A stretch of 28,769 nucleotides of DNA from UBA3537 sp964219345 (GCA_964219345.1 CAXPPN010000035.1:1-28769), one strand, 5' to 3'. Positions 16,708 through 25,521 are shown, numbered from the stretch's first letter. A program made the numbers and translations. Notes: generated by a model from the sequence alone, not told the origin.

Positions 16708-17984
16708 TCACATTTTGGAAACTTGGCCTTGATTTTGTCCAAGGCTAAGTTATCTATACCTCCAATATGCGTGTGATTATGTCGTGTTTCACATTGGTAA
16801 GTCCCATCTTGAACCTGAGCGCCAATTATTTGATAAGCCTCTCTAAATGTTGCTCCATTTTGCACCAATGAGTTGATACTATCTACAGTAAACAAATACT
16901 TATATTTTTCATCTTTCAAATCAACAGATTTGACTTCAACTTGTTGTAATCCATAATCAAAAACAGAAAATACTGTTTTTAGCGTTTCAAATGCAGTAAC
17001 CATAGGGGATTTTAACAATTGAAAATCGCGATGATAACCACTCGGTAAATTATTAGTCATCATTTGTATTTGAGATGATAACCCTTGTATACTATTGCAT
17101 TTTCCACGAATCAATTCAAATACATCCGGGTTTTTTTTGTGAGGCATAATACTACTCCCAGTAGTAAGATTTTCTGGAAAGCTGATAAAATCAAAATTCT
17201 GACTCATATACAAGCAAATATCCATTGCGAACTTAGAAAGTGTAAATGCTAAATTTCCTAAGGCAGAAGCTACAATTTGTTCATTTTTGCCTCTCATAAT
17301 TTGGGCAGCAACTACATTATATTTTAAATCTGAAAAGTTCAGTAAATTAGTAGTCATTTCGCGGTCAATTGGAAAAGAGCTCCCATAACCAGCTGCAGAA
17401 CCTAATGGATTTTGGTCTACAATTTTTTGTGCAGATTGAAGCATTATAACATCATCAATCAACGCTTCAGCATAAGCAGAAAACCAAAGTCCAAATGACG
17501 ATGGCATCGCAACTTGAAGATGTGTATACCCTGGCAATAACTCTGATTTGTGCTGTTCTGCTAAATTCAACAATGTATCAAATAAGGCTCTAACTTGCTT
17601 TTGAAGAACCATCAAATTGTCTTTATAATACAATTGCAAAGCCACCAAAACTTGATCATTTCTTGATCGTGCAGTATGAATCTTTTTTCCTGCGTCTCCT
17701 AAACGCTGAGTTAATTCAAACTCTATTTTAGAATGAACATCTTCAAAATCATCTTCAATCTTAAAGGTTTTGTTCTCAACTTCATTTTGTAAATGTTGAA
17801 TAGATTGTTCAATTTGCAATAACTCATTGTGATCCAGAATTCCTGTTTTGGCCAGCATTTTTGCATGTGCCAAAGAAGCCTGTAAATCATACTTAGCTAT
17901 ATACAAATCAATTTCACGATCGTCTCCTATCGTAAATGCTTCGATAGTTTTATCAATAGAAAAGCCTTTGTCCCAAAGTTTCAT
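16704..17984 (-). CDS. argH: Argininosuccinate lyase
   Basis: 426 residues. It cleaves argininosuccinate to arginine and fumarate, the last step of arginine synthesis, as a cytoplasmic tetramer. The fumarase/aspartase-superfamily signature GSSIMPHKKNP (276-286) carries the catalytic serine loop. Also visible are HTARSRNDQ (103-111), TH in PGYTHLQVAMP (about 151-161) and NPLGSAAGYGSSFP. It is slightly shorter than the usual 450-460 residues but appears intact. The start overlaps the argE-like stop by 4 bp. It is the last gene of the operon, and its stop overlaps the convergent DUF2490 gene. Confidence 0.96.
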   Translation of the reverse strand: MKLWDKGFSIDKTIEAFTIGDDREIDLYIAKYDLQASLAHAKMLAKTGILDHNELLQIEQSIQHLQNEVENKTFKIEDDFEDVHSKIEFELTQRLGDAGKKIHTARSRNDQVLVALQLYYKDNLMVLQKQVRALFDTLLNLAEQHKSELLPGYTHLQVAMPSSFGLWFSAYAEALIDDVIMLQSAQKIVDQNPLGSAAGYGSSFPIDREMTTNLLNFSDLKYNVVAAQIMRGKNEQIVASALGNLAFTLSKFAMDICLYMSQNFDFISFPENLTTGSSIMPHKKNPDVFELIRGKCNSIQGLSSQIQMMTNNLPSGYHRDFQLLKSPMVTAFETLKTVFSVFDYGLQQVEVKSVDLKDEKYKYLFTVDSINSLVQNGATFREAYQIIGAQVQDGTYQCETRHNHTHIGGIDNLALDKIKAKFPKCD

Positions 17985-19051
17985 ATGTTTATATTTTTTA
18001 ATATTTGAATATATATTGCTATACCTTCTTCGATTTCATTGACATAAATAAACTCATCAGCAGTATGGGATCTTGTACTGTCTCCAGGCCCCAATTTCAA
18101 AGAAGGACAGCTTAACACCGCCTGATCGGAAAGCGTAGGAGAGCCATAAGTTTCTCTACCTAGCGCTGTTCCAGCAATAACCAATGGGTGATTTTTCGGA
18201 ATAGAAGAAGAATTTAAATTTGTACTTCTTGGAGAAACTTCAGCATTTGGCAGCTGTTCTTTTATGATGTCTACTACCTCTTGGTTAGAATAGCAATCAT
18301 TCACACGAACATCAACCACCATAGATAATTTTGCTGGAACAGCATTGTGTTGTTGTCCAGCATTGATTTGCGTTAGTGTCATTTTTACTTTTCCTAAAGT
18401 GTCAGAAGTTTTTTCAAATTTATAATTCTGAATCCACTGCATAATAGGTATTGAATTGTAAAGTACATTATCAGTATTAGGGTGAGCAGCATGACTTGGT
18501 GTTCCAAAAACATTAATATCAAAAACAACCAACCCTTTTTCGGCAATGGCCAAATGCATTTGAGTAGGTTCTCCAACAATTGCAACATCAATTTTTGGAA
18601 TAATACTAAGCATACTATTAAGGCCATTTAAGCCACTGCTTTCTTCTTCTGCTGAACCTACAAAAACTAAATTATAGGCCAATGATTCCTGATGATAGAA
18701 ATAAGTAAATGTCGCCAACAACGACACCAAACATCCCCCTGCATCATTGCTGCCAAGACCATAGAGCTTCCCATCTTCAATGTGTGCGTCAAATGGATTT
18801 TTAGTGTACCCACTATTAGGCTTAACAGTGTCATGATGAGAATTTAATAGAAGAGTTAGTTTCGAATCATCAAAAGCTTTATTGGTGGCCCAAACATTAT
18901 TTTGATGACGATTGTATGGAATATCAAAAGATTGAAACCACTGCTCCAAAAGCAATGCGGTTGCGTCTTCTTCAGATGAAAAAGAAGGTGTTTGAATTAA
19001 GTTTTTTAATAGCTCAATAGCTGACTGAGTTAGAGAATCTATAGTCATCAT
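17981..19051 (-). CDS. argE: M20-family deacylase, acetyl(succinyl)-citrulline/ornithine deacylase
   Basis: 356 residues, M20 metallopeptidase fold. Metal-site residues are visible: His72 and Asp74 in SHHDTVKP, Asp103 in GLGSNDAGG, the catalytic Glu135-Glu136 pair in GSAEEESSG, Glu161 in VGEPTQM, and the C-terminal His in STRSHTADEF. A dimerisation domain lies in between (HAAHPNTDN onward). It removes the N-acyl group in arginine synthesis. Because the operon has an acyl-ornithine carbamoyltransferase instead of ornithine carbamoyltransferase, the physiological substrate is probably N-acetyl- or N-succinyl-citrulline rather than acetylornithine; this is inferred from the pathway. The gene overlaps argB and argH by 4 bp each. 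Confidence 0.88.
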   Translation of the reverse strand: MMTIDSLTQSAIELLKNLIQTPSFSSEEDATALLLEQWFQSFDIPYNRHQNNVWATNKAFDDSKLTLLLNSHHDTVKPNSGYTKNPFDAHIEDGKLYGLGSNDAGGCLVSLLATFTYFYHQESLAYNLVFVGSAEEESSGLNGLNSMLSIIPKIDVAIVGEPTQMHLAIAEKGLVVFDINVFGTPSHAAHPNTDNVLYNSIPIMQWIQNYKFEKTSDTLGKVKMTLTQINAGQQHNAVPAKLSMVVDVRVNDCYSNQEVVDIIKEQLPNAEVSPRSTNLNSSSIPKNHPLVIAGTALGRETYGSPTLSDQAVLSCPSLKLGPGDSTRSHTADEFIYVNEIEEGIAIYIQILKNINI

Positions 19052-19827
19052 AGCGTTAGCGTTGTATAATTATTTGAATGATCGGAAAGCATGCTTGGCT
19101 GACCGATACAAACTTTTGAAACTTGATTTTCGAGTGCATCAAAGCAATTTTGCAATTTTGGTAACATCCCGTCAGAAACTACTCCAGATTTTACAAGGTC
19201 TTTGTATTTAACTTTGTCAATTATTTTTATGACTGAATTATCATTGTTTTTATCTTCTAAAACTCCTGTTTTTTCGAAACAATAATATAGTGTAACATCA
19301 AAAATATCAGCTAAGGATTTTGCGAGTGAAGCGGCAATTGTATCTGCATTGGTATTGAGCAATTGCCCTTTTTTATTGTGCGTAATAGCAGAAAAAACAG
19401 GAGTTAAACCTGCAGTTAACAATATTGAAATATACTCCGAATTCACTTTTTGAATATCCCCCACAAAGCCATAGTCAACCTCTGAAACGGGCCGTTTTAC
19501 AGATTGAATTGAATTTGCATCAGCACCAGAGCACCCTACGGCATTACAGTTCAATCCTTGCAACATGGCGACAATTGAAGTGTTAATTTTTCCCGCATAA
19601 ACCATAGTAATGACCTCTAGTGTTTGAGCATCAGTTATCCGACGTCCATTAACCATTTGAACATCCAATTGCATTTTTTTTGATAATGCAGTCGCTGATT
19701 TTACACCACCATGGACCAGCAGTTTTAACCCATCAATTGCAGCAAATTGAGTTAAAAATTCTTTTTTTGCTTTTGAATCATCAAGAATATGACCCCCTAT
19801 TTTTACAATTTTTAATGCCTGCTTCAT
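19048..19827 (-). CDS. argB: Acetylglutamate kinase-family enzyme
   Basis: 259 residues from ATG 19827. The frame is open to an earlier ATG at 19896, but the extra 23 residues (cysteine-rich, no similarity) overlap the previous gene, while ATG 19827 gives the expected MKQALKIVKIGG start and the usual 4-bp ATGA overlap. It phosphorylates N-acylglutamate. Family motifs: KIGGHILDD (phosphate-binding Lys and Gly-Gly), LLVHGG, VNGRRITD, VGCSGADANSI, GFVGDIQKV and LLNTNADTIAASLAKSL. Oddity: the usual HGGG is HGGV (Val42). If the carbamoyltransferase uses succinylornithine, this enzyme may take N-succinylglutamate. Confidence 0.93.
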   Translation of the reverse strand: MKQALKIVKIGGHILDDSKAKKEFLTQFAAIDGLKLLVHGGVKSATALSKKMQLDVQMVNGRRITDAQTLEVITMVYAGKINTSIVAMLQGLNCNAVGCSGADANSIQSVKRPVSEVDYGFVGDIQKVNSEYISILLTAGLTPVFSAITHNKKGQLLNTNADTIAASLAKSLADIFDVTLYYCFEKTGVLEDKNNDNSVIKIIDKVKYKDLVKSGVVSDGMLPKLQNCFDALENQVSKVCIGQPSMLSDHSNNYTTLTL

Positions 19828-20759
19828 AATGATTCTAAAATTTGTTTTAGTACAATTTGTGCAGCATATGTTCGATTGTTGGATTGCTCTATACATAAGG
19901 ATTGAGAACTATCCAAAACAGCATCTTCCACAACTACGTTTCGGCGAACAGGAAGACAATGCATAAATTTGGCTTCACCAATTTTATCTTTAGTAATTAT
20001 CCAATCAGATGTTGGAGTTAAAATTTTTCCATAATCATTGAAGCTGCTCCAATTTTTTGCATAAACAAAATCTGCATTTTGAAGTGCCTCTTCTTGATTG
20101 TAAAAAACTGGTGTGCCCTTAATTATTTTTGGGTCTAAATCGTAGCCTTCGGGATGAGTGATACACAAGTCAACATCCTGTAACTGCATTGTTTGTAAAA
20201 AAGAATTTGCAACAGCATGTGGAAGCGCCTTTGGATGTGGCGCCCAAGATAGAACTACTTTTGGTTTTTTTTGTTGGCGTTGCTCTGCGATAGTGATAGC
20301 ATCAGCCAAGCCTTGCAATGGATGTGCAGTTGCACTTTCCATATTGATTACAGGAACTGAAGCCAAACTAGAAAACGCATTTAAAATCCATTCCGATTGA
20401 TCTTTTGCCTTATCCGTTAAGGTTGGAAACGCTCTAACTCCAATAATTGAAGCATATTGAGAAATCACCTGAGCAGCTTCTTTTATGTGTTCCGAAGTAT
20501 CAAGATTCATAACAACTCCTTCTTCAAACTCTAATTGCCACGCATCGCTAACATTTAGGACAATAACATTCATACCTAAATTTTTAGCCGCCAATTCTGT
20601 GCTAATACGGGTACGTAAACTAGCATTGAAAAAAAGCAGCACCAATGTCTTTTGTTTCCCAAGTGAATGGTACGCAAAAGGATTGTTTTTTAAAGCAATA
20701 GCATCTTGAACTGTTGTGTTCAAATTTGAAATATCTCCTATATTTAAAAATTGATTCAT
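19824..20759 (-). CDS. argF': N-acetyl- or N-succinyl-ornithine carbamoyltransferase
   Basis: 311 residues. It transfers a carbamoyl group to an N-acylated ornithine, giving acyl-citrulline, in the Bacteroidota/Xanthomonas variant of arginine synthesis. The carbamoyl-phosphate loop is FFNASLRTR (43-51), not the STRTR of ordinary ornithine carbamoyltransferase. IGVRAFP, HPLQGLAD, WAPHPKALPHAV, THPEGYDLDPK, YAKNWSS and HCLPVRRN (267-274) are typical of the acyl-ornithine group. From memory of the family, the residue before EH in the 80s loop separates enzymes: Glu in the Xanthomonas acetyl enzyme, Pro in the Bacteroides succinyl enzyme. Here it is Ser89 (DTSEH), so the acyl group is undecided. 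It overlaps argD and argB by 4 bp each. Confidence 0.92.
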   Translation of the reverse strand: MNQFLNIGDISNLNTTVQDAIALKNNPFAYHSLGKQKTLVLLFFNASLRTRISTELAAKNLGMNVIVLNVSDAWQLEFEEGVVMNLDTSEHIKEAAQVISQYASIIGVRAFPTLTDKAKDQSEWILNAFSSLASVPVINMESATAHPLQGLADAITIAEQRQQKKPKVVLSWAPHPKALPHAVANSFLQTMQLQDVDLCITHPEGYDLDPKIIKGTPVFYNQEEALQNADFVYAKNWSSFNDYGKILTPTSDWIITKDKIGEAKFMHCLPVRRNVVVEDAVLDSSQSLCIEQSNNRTYAAQIVLKQILESL

Positions 20760-21880
20760 AATTCTTGTTTTAATGCATTAAAAAAGGTGTCAATATGTTC
20801 TTTTTTAATGGTTAGAGGTGGAAGTATGCGAATTAAGTTTGGATTCTTAGAGCTCCCCGTAAATATTTTATGTTTAAAAAGAAGTGCTTTCCTTAGTTCT
20901 GCCACAGGAAAATCAAACGCTAACCCTAGCATCAACCCACGCCCTTTAAGTTGAAGAATTTGAGGAACTTCTTTGGCTTTTTCTCTAAAATAAATCTCCA
21001 TGTGTTGTGCATTTTGCATTAAATTTTGAGTTTCTAAAACCTCCAAAACACTAAGAGTCGCAGCGCAAGCCAAATGATTTCCTCCAAAAGTTGTTCCCAA
21101 AAGTCCATAAGAGGCTTGAATTTCTGGATGAATTAAAATTCCACCAACAGGAAATCCGTTACCCATACCTTTAGCCATGGAAATAATGTGTGGCGTAATT
21201 CCATGTTTTTGAAAAGCAAAAAAATCGCCACTTCGCCCAAATCCAGATTGTACCTCATCAGCAATTAGTACGGCGCCATAAGTTTTGCAAAGTGTTTCTA
21301 GTCCTTGATAAAACGCTGTCGTACTTTGATCTAATCCACCTACCCCTTGAATACATTCAATAATAATGGCACAAGTATTCCCTTTTTGAAGAGTTGTTTC
21401 TACAGCTTTTAAATCCCCTAAAGCCAAAAATTGAACGTCTTGTTGTGCGTTTAATGGGGCTACAATTTTGGGGTTATCCGTACTTGCAACAGCTGCTGAA
21501 GTACGCCCGTGAAACGAATTTTCAAAAGCAATAATTGAAGGTTTATTAGTGTGAAACGAGGCTAACTTTAAGGCATTTTCATTCGCCTCTGCACCTGAGC
21601 TACACATGAATAATTCATAATTATTACAGTTAGAAGCTATTGCTAGTTTTTCTGCTAATTGGATTTGTAATGGGTTTTTAACGGCATTACTATAAAATCC
21701 TATTTGATTTAATTGTTCTGATAAATTTTGAACATAGGTTGGGTGAGAATGCCCAATAGAAATCACTGCATGACCACCATACAAATCTAAATACTCAACT
21801 CCATTTTTGTCAAAAATATTGACGTCTTTTGCTCGAACTGGTGTGACATCAAACAATGGATAAACATCAAATAACTTCAT
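20756..21880 (-). CDS. argD: Acyl-ornithine aminotransferase
   Basis: 374 residues, class III PLP-dependent aminotransferase. It converts N-acyl-glutamate semialdehyde to N-acyl-ornithine with glutamate as amino donor. Visible motifs: YLDLYGGHAVISIGHSHP near the start, FMCSSGAEANENALKLA (phosphate binding), FHGRT, ADEVQSGFGRSGDFFAF with the Asp that holds the pyridine nitrogen, and SMAKGMGNGFPVGG with PLP-binding Lys237. Size is normal for the short bacterial ArgD. The stop and start overlap neighbouring genes by 4 bp, so expression is coupled to proC and the carbamoyltransferase. Confidence 0.95.
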   Translation of the reverse strand: MKLFDVYPLFDVTPVRAKDVNIFDKNGVEYLDLYGGHAVISIGHSHPTYVQNLSEQLNQIGFYSNAVKNPLQIQLAEKLAIASNCNNYELFMCSSGAEANENALKLASFHTNKPSIIAFENSFHGRTSAAVASTDNPKIVAPLNAQQDVQFLALGDLKAVETTLQKGNTCAIIIECIQGVGGLDQSTTAFYQGLETLCKTYGAVLIADEVQSGFGRSGDFFAFQKHGITPHIISMAKGMGNGFPVGGILIHPEIQASYGLLGTTFGGNHLACAATLSVLEVLETQNLMQNAQHMEIYFREKAKEVPQILQLKGRGLMLGLAFDFPVAELRKALLFKHKIFTGSSKNPNLIRILPPLTIKKEHIDTFFNALKQEL

Positions 21881-22677
21881 ACCTGATTGGTTTTAATAAC
21901 ATTAATTTTTTGAAATGACGCCACCATTCCTTGAATCAAAGAAGAGCTCAAACCCTTGTGTTCCATTTCATTTAATCCTTCAATAGTACATCCCATGGGA
22001 GTCGTCACTTTATCAATTTCTTGCTCCGGATGATTTCCATTTTTGATTAATAATTGAGCTGCACCTTCGCTGGTGTACATGGCCAAACGTTGTGCATCCT
22101 CGGCATCAAAGCCAAGCTGAATGGCCGCTTGTGTAGTGGCTCGAATTAAACGCATCCAAAAGGCAATTCCACTAGCACAAACTACAGTTGCCGCTTGCAT
22201 CTGTTCTTCTGGAATGCATATTGTTGCTCCCAACCTATTAAAAATAGCTTCCGCCACAGAAATTCTTGCTTTTCCAGAATTGTTAGAGCACAAACATGTC
22301 ATGGATTTACCAACAGCAATTGCTGTATTGGGCATTGCTCTAATGATATGATGTTGTGCACCAACAATGCTTTCAATTTTAGAAATTGAAAATCCAGTTA
22401 TGGTTGAAATCACAATATGTTTTTCTGTGAGATGTGGCGCAACTGATTCTAAAATAGATTGTAAGTGCGCTGGCTGTACTGCAAAAATCAAAATATCGGA
22501 TTGTTGTACGGCTAAGCTGTTATCCGTTGTCAAGTGCACGTTTTTATAGCCATCAAATTCTTTTAAATTATCCAAACTACGTCGTGTCAAATACAACGAC
22601 GTAATTGCATTGTTTATAATTAGCCCTTTGGCAATAGATCGCCCTAAATTTCCTGTTCCTATAATTGCGATTTTCAT
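21877..22677 (-). CDS. proC: Pyrroline-5-carboxylate reductase
   Basis: 266 residues. It reduces 1-pyrroline-5-carboxylate to proline with NAD(P)H. An N-terminal Rossmann fold carries IGTGNLGRSIAKGL, then LIFAVQPAHLQSIL, and the conserved VRAMPNTAIAVGKSMTCLC and CASGIAFWMRL helices; the C-terminal block has VTTPMGCTIEGLNEME, close to the family signature (usually TxPGGTTxxGL). It lies inside the arginine operon between argC and argD (11-bp gap from argC, 4-bp overlap with argD), an arrangement I believe is common in flavobacteria and which links proline and arginine supply. A recruited role in arginine synthesis cannot be excluded, but the residues look like ordinary ProC. Confidence 0.93.
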   Translation of the reverse strand: MKIAIIGTGNLGRSIAKGLIINNAITSLYLTRRSLDNLKEFDGYKNVHLTTDNSLAVQQSDILIFAVQPAHLQSILESVAPHLTEKHIVISTITGFSISKIESIVGAQHHIIRAMPNTAIAVGKSMTCLCSNNSGKARISVAEAIFNRLGATICIPEEQMQAATVVCASGIAFWMRLIRATTQAAIQLGFDAEDAQRLAMYTSEGAAQLLIKNGNHPEQEIDKVTTPMGCTIEGLNEMEHKGLSSSLIQGMVASFQKINVIKTNQV

Positions 22678-22688
22678 ATTAAAATTGA

Positions 22689-23666
22689 TTAAAAATAATT
22701 CGCCTTTAGCTTCAATCCTTCCTGTTCTTCAAAGCCAAACATCAAATTCATATTTTGAATTGCTTGTCCTGATGCCCCTTTTAAAAGATTGTCTATGGCA
22801 CTGGTTATTAGTAATTTATTGTTGTGTTTTGTAAGATGAAGTAAACATTTATTGGTGTTTACAACTTGTTTGAGATGAACCTCATTTTTTGAAATAATAG
22901 TAAATGGTGCATTCTTGTAATATGATTCATAAAGTGATATAATGTCCTCCAAACTTTCTTCTAGTTCCAAATATAAGGTTGCGAAAATTCCACGAGAGAA
23001 ATTTCCTCGATTTGGTATAAAATTGAGCTCTGAGTCAAAAGTTTCTTGTAGTGCAATCAATGACTCTTTAATTTCCGATAAATGTTGATGCTCAAAAGCT
23101 TTATAATGTGAAAAATTATTATCACGCCATGTAAAATGAGTTGTTGCAGAAGGTTTGGTTCCTGCTCCAGTAGCCCCTGTAACTGCATTAATATGAACCG
23201 GACTTTGAATCATATTTTTAGCAGCTAACGGTAAAAGTGCTAATTGAATAGCTGTTGCAAAACAGCCAGGATTTGCAATGTAATTTGCATTTATAATTTT
23301 ATTTTTATTCAATTCTGGAAGTCCGTATATGAATTGTTTAGCTTGAAAATTAGCAGACGCATTCAATCTAAAATCATGACTCAAATCAATAATCTTTGTA
23401 TGATCTGAAAATGTATTGTTTTCCAAAAATGTTTTAGAATTTCCATGCCCTAAACATAAAAACAAAACATCAACACTTGAATTAATTTGATTAGAAAACT
23501 TAAACTCTGATTCTCCTACCAAATCTTGATGAATCGTACTTAAATTCTGCCCAGAACTAGAGGTGCTATACACAAAGTTAAGTCTTGCTTTTGGATGATT
23601 TAATAGTAATCGAATCAACTCTCCTGCAGTGTATCCTGCGCCACCAATAATACCAACTTCTATCAT
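22689..23666 (-). CDS. argC: N-acetyl-gamma-glutamyl-phosphate reductase
   Basis: 325 residues. It reduces N-acyl-glutamyl phosphate to the semialdehyde with NADPH. The nucleotide-binding start VGIIGGAGYTAGELIRLLLNHP is diagnostic. The catalytic cysteine is Cys135 in NPGCFATAIQLALLPL, and GTKPSATTHFTWRDNNFSHYKAFEHQHLSEI matches the active-site region with its histidines. It ends with KGASGQAIQNMNLMFGF, typical of ArgC. The start overlaps the argG stop by 4 bp. Confidence 0.96.
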   Translation of the reverse strand: MIEVGIIGGAGYTAGELIRLLLNHPKARLNFVYSTSSSGQNLSTIHQDLVGESEFKFSNQINSSVDVLFLCLGHGNSKTFLENNTFSDHTKIIDLSHDFRLNASANFQAKQFIYGLPELNKNKIINANYIANPGCFATAIQLALLPLAAKNMIQSPVHINAVTGATGAGTKPSATTHFTWRDNNFSHYKAFEHQHLSEIKESLIALQETFDSELNFIPNRGNFSRGIFATLYLELEESLEDIISLYESYYKNAPFTIISKNEVHLKQVVNTNKCLLHLTKHNNKLLITSAIDNLLKGASGQAIQNMNLMFGFEEQEGLKLKANYF

Positions 23667-24859
23667 GATTTTGAATTTACGTTTTGAATAATTTTATTTT
23701 GATTAGCCGTGATTTTGATAAACCCTTTTGCATCATCTGCCGTCCAAGCTGTGTTTTTTTCGCCATAACTTCCAAATTCAGACTTCATAAGATCATAGGG
23801 AGAAGAAACCCCATTAAGCGTAAAATGATAAGGTTTTAAAACAACCTCAACATCACCAGTAACGTGAGCTTGGCTGGACTCAAAAAAGGACTCCATATCG
23901 CGCATCACTGGGTCTAAATATTGCCCTTCATGAAGATGCATCCCATAATAACTAGCCATACTATCTTTGTGTTGCAACTGCCATTTTGAAAGCGTATGTT
24001 TTTCTAACAAATGGTGTGCTTTTATGATGATTAAAGCCGCAGCCGCTTCAAAACCTACTCGCCCTTTGATGCCAACAATAGTGTCGCCAACATGAATATC
24101 TCTTCCAATAGCATATGTTGATGCTAATTCGTTAAGCTTTTGAATATTTTCAATTGGAGTATTTTCAATACCATCAATAGCCACCAACTCGCCTTTTATA
24201 AAACTGAGTTTTACCAGAGTTTCATTATTATTTTTTACTGCTGAAGGATAAGCCTCTTCTGGCAAAGCCAAATTAGAAGTTAAGGTTTCATCTCCGCCAA
24301 CACTTGTACCCCAGAGTCCCTTATTAATGGAATATTTTGCCTTATCCCAAGACAGGTCAATCCCTTTAGAATTCAAATAAGAAATCTCTTCTTCTCTACT
24401 CAAAGCATTGTCACGGATTGGGGTAATGATTTCAATTTCTGGCGCCAAAATTTGAAAAATCATATCAAAACGAACCTGGTCATTTCCTGCCCCCGTACTT
24501 CCGTGTGCAATATATTTGGCATTTACAGATTTTGCATATTCTACAATTTCAATGGCTTGAATGATTCGTTCGGCACTAACAGAAAGAGGATAAGTATTGT
24601 TTTTCAATACATTTCCGAAAATTAAATACTTTACTACCTTTTGATAAAATTGCTCTGTTGCCTCAATATTTTTAAATACAGAAACGCCCATTTTGTAGGC
24701 TTTAGATTCTATAGATTGAATTTCATTTTGAGTAAAACCACCTGTATTGACACTAACAGCATGTACCTCAAAATCGAGGTCTTGAGAAAGATGAACTGCA
24801 CAATACGAAGTGTCAAGTCCTCCACTATAGGCCAATACTAATTTATTTTTAAGATTCAT
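23663..24859 (-). CDS. argG: Argininosuccinate synthase
   Basis: 398 residues. It joins citrulline and aspartate using ATP to make argininosuccinate. The PP-loop ATP motif AYSGGLDTSYCAVHL is at residues 9-23; the citrulline/aspartate region includes AHGSTGAGNDQVRFD, and TPIRDNALSREEEISYL and YSINKGLWGTSVGGDETL are typical. It overlaps the GNAT gene by 11 bp and argC by 4 bp. Being near the front of the operon is unusual for a late-step enzyme, but I recall this order from other Bacteroidota. Confidence 0.95.
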   Translation of the reverse strand: MNLKNKLVLAYSGGLDTSYCAVHLSQDLDFEVHAVSVNTGGFTQNEIQSIESKAYKMGVSVFKNIEATEQFYQKVVKYLIFGNVLKNNTYPLSVSAERIIQAIEIVEYAKSVNAKYIAHGSTGAGNDQVRFDMIFQILAPEIEIITPIRDNALSREEEISYLNSKGIDLSWDKAKYSINKGLWGTSVGGDETLTSNLALPEEAYPSAVKNNNETLVKLSFIKGELVAIDGIENTPIENIQKLNELASTYAIGRDIHVGDTIVGIKGRVGFEAAAALIIIKAHHLLEKHTLSKWQLQHKDSMASYYGMHLHEGQYLDPVMRDMESFFESSQAHVTGDVEVVLKPYHFTLNGVSSPYDLMKSEFGSYGEKNTAWTADDAKGFIKITANQNKIIQNVNSKS

Positions 24860-25478
24860 TGTTTTGTTTTTTAAGAAAAAGCGCTTGCTTGATACTTTTT
24901 AGACGCTTAAAAGTTGATGCATTAAATTTTGTTTTACTTTTCTTTTTTTGCTGTTTTGGGTCAAACAACATCCCTGTACACAAGCACATCGATTGAGAAG
25001 TACGCTGCAATACATCATAGTTTTTACATGTTTGACATCCTTTCCAAAAAGAGGGCTCTTTGGTGAGTTCAGAAAAAGTAACAGGCTTGTAACCCAAAGC
25101 TGTATTCAATTTCATAACGGCCAACCCTGTAGTTATGCTAAATACTTTTGACTCTGGATATTTTTTTCTGGAGTGTTCAAAAATGACCTTTTTGATTTTT
25201 TTTGCTAAACCTTGATTTCTATAATCAGGATGTACAATAAGTCCCGAATTGGCTACAAACTTACCATGATCCCAGGTTTCTATATAACAAAATCCAGCAA
25301 AGTTATCGCCATCTAAAGCAATAACAGCATCGCCCTGTTCCATTTTGGAACAAATATAATCTGGAGAGCGTTTTGCAATTCCAGTACCCCTAACTTGTGC
25401 AGCATCTTCAATGGTAGCACAAATCGCATGAGCATAAATATGATGTGATTTATCTGTGATAATTATTTTCATTATCAA
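24849..25478 (-). CDS. GNAT acetyltransferase, candidate N-acetylglutamate synthase, with C-terminal cysteine motif
   Basis: 209 residues; the start may be Met1 or Met3 (MIMKII). A GNAT fold covers about 4-135. The acetyl-CoA binding turn VHPDYRNQGLAKK (82-94) fits the Q/R-x-x-G-x-G/A motif, and TGLAVMKLNTALGYKPV is the closing strand and helix of GNAT proteins. Residues 148-167 hold four cysteines (GCQTCKNYD and MCLCTG), possibly a zinc site, followed by a lysine-rich tail. It is first in the arginine operon. No argA or argJ is seen in the window, so it is a good candidate for the missing glutamate N-acyltransferase. It lies behind the leader-peptide attenuator. Function is inferred from position and fold; another acetylation target is possible. 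Confidence 0.8.
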   Translation of the reverse strand: MIMKIIITDKSHHIYAHAICATIEDAAQVRGTGIAKRSPDYICSKMEQGDAVIALDGDNFAGFCYIETWDHGKFVANSGLIVHPDYRNQGLAKKIKKVIFEHSRKKYPESKVFSITTGLAVMKLNTALGYKPVTFSELTKEPSFWKGCQTCKNYDVLQRTSQSMCLCTGMLFDPKQQKKKSKTKFNASTFKRLKSIKQALFLKKQNNES

Positions 25479-25521
25479 TAGATTTTTAAAATTAGAATTG
25501 AAAAAAAGTTGTTGAAAAAAA

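Noticed and set aside
19828..19896. Longer N-terminus for argB from ATG 19896
   Set aside because: The added 23 residues overlap the carbamoyltransferase gene, are unlike any kinase start, and the internal ATG gives the usual 4-bp overlap.
24641..24841. Plus-strand frame opposite the start of argG
   Set aside because: Shadow of the conserved argG PP-loop region, with no sign of its own coding character.
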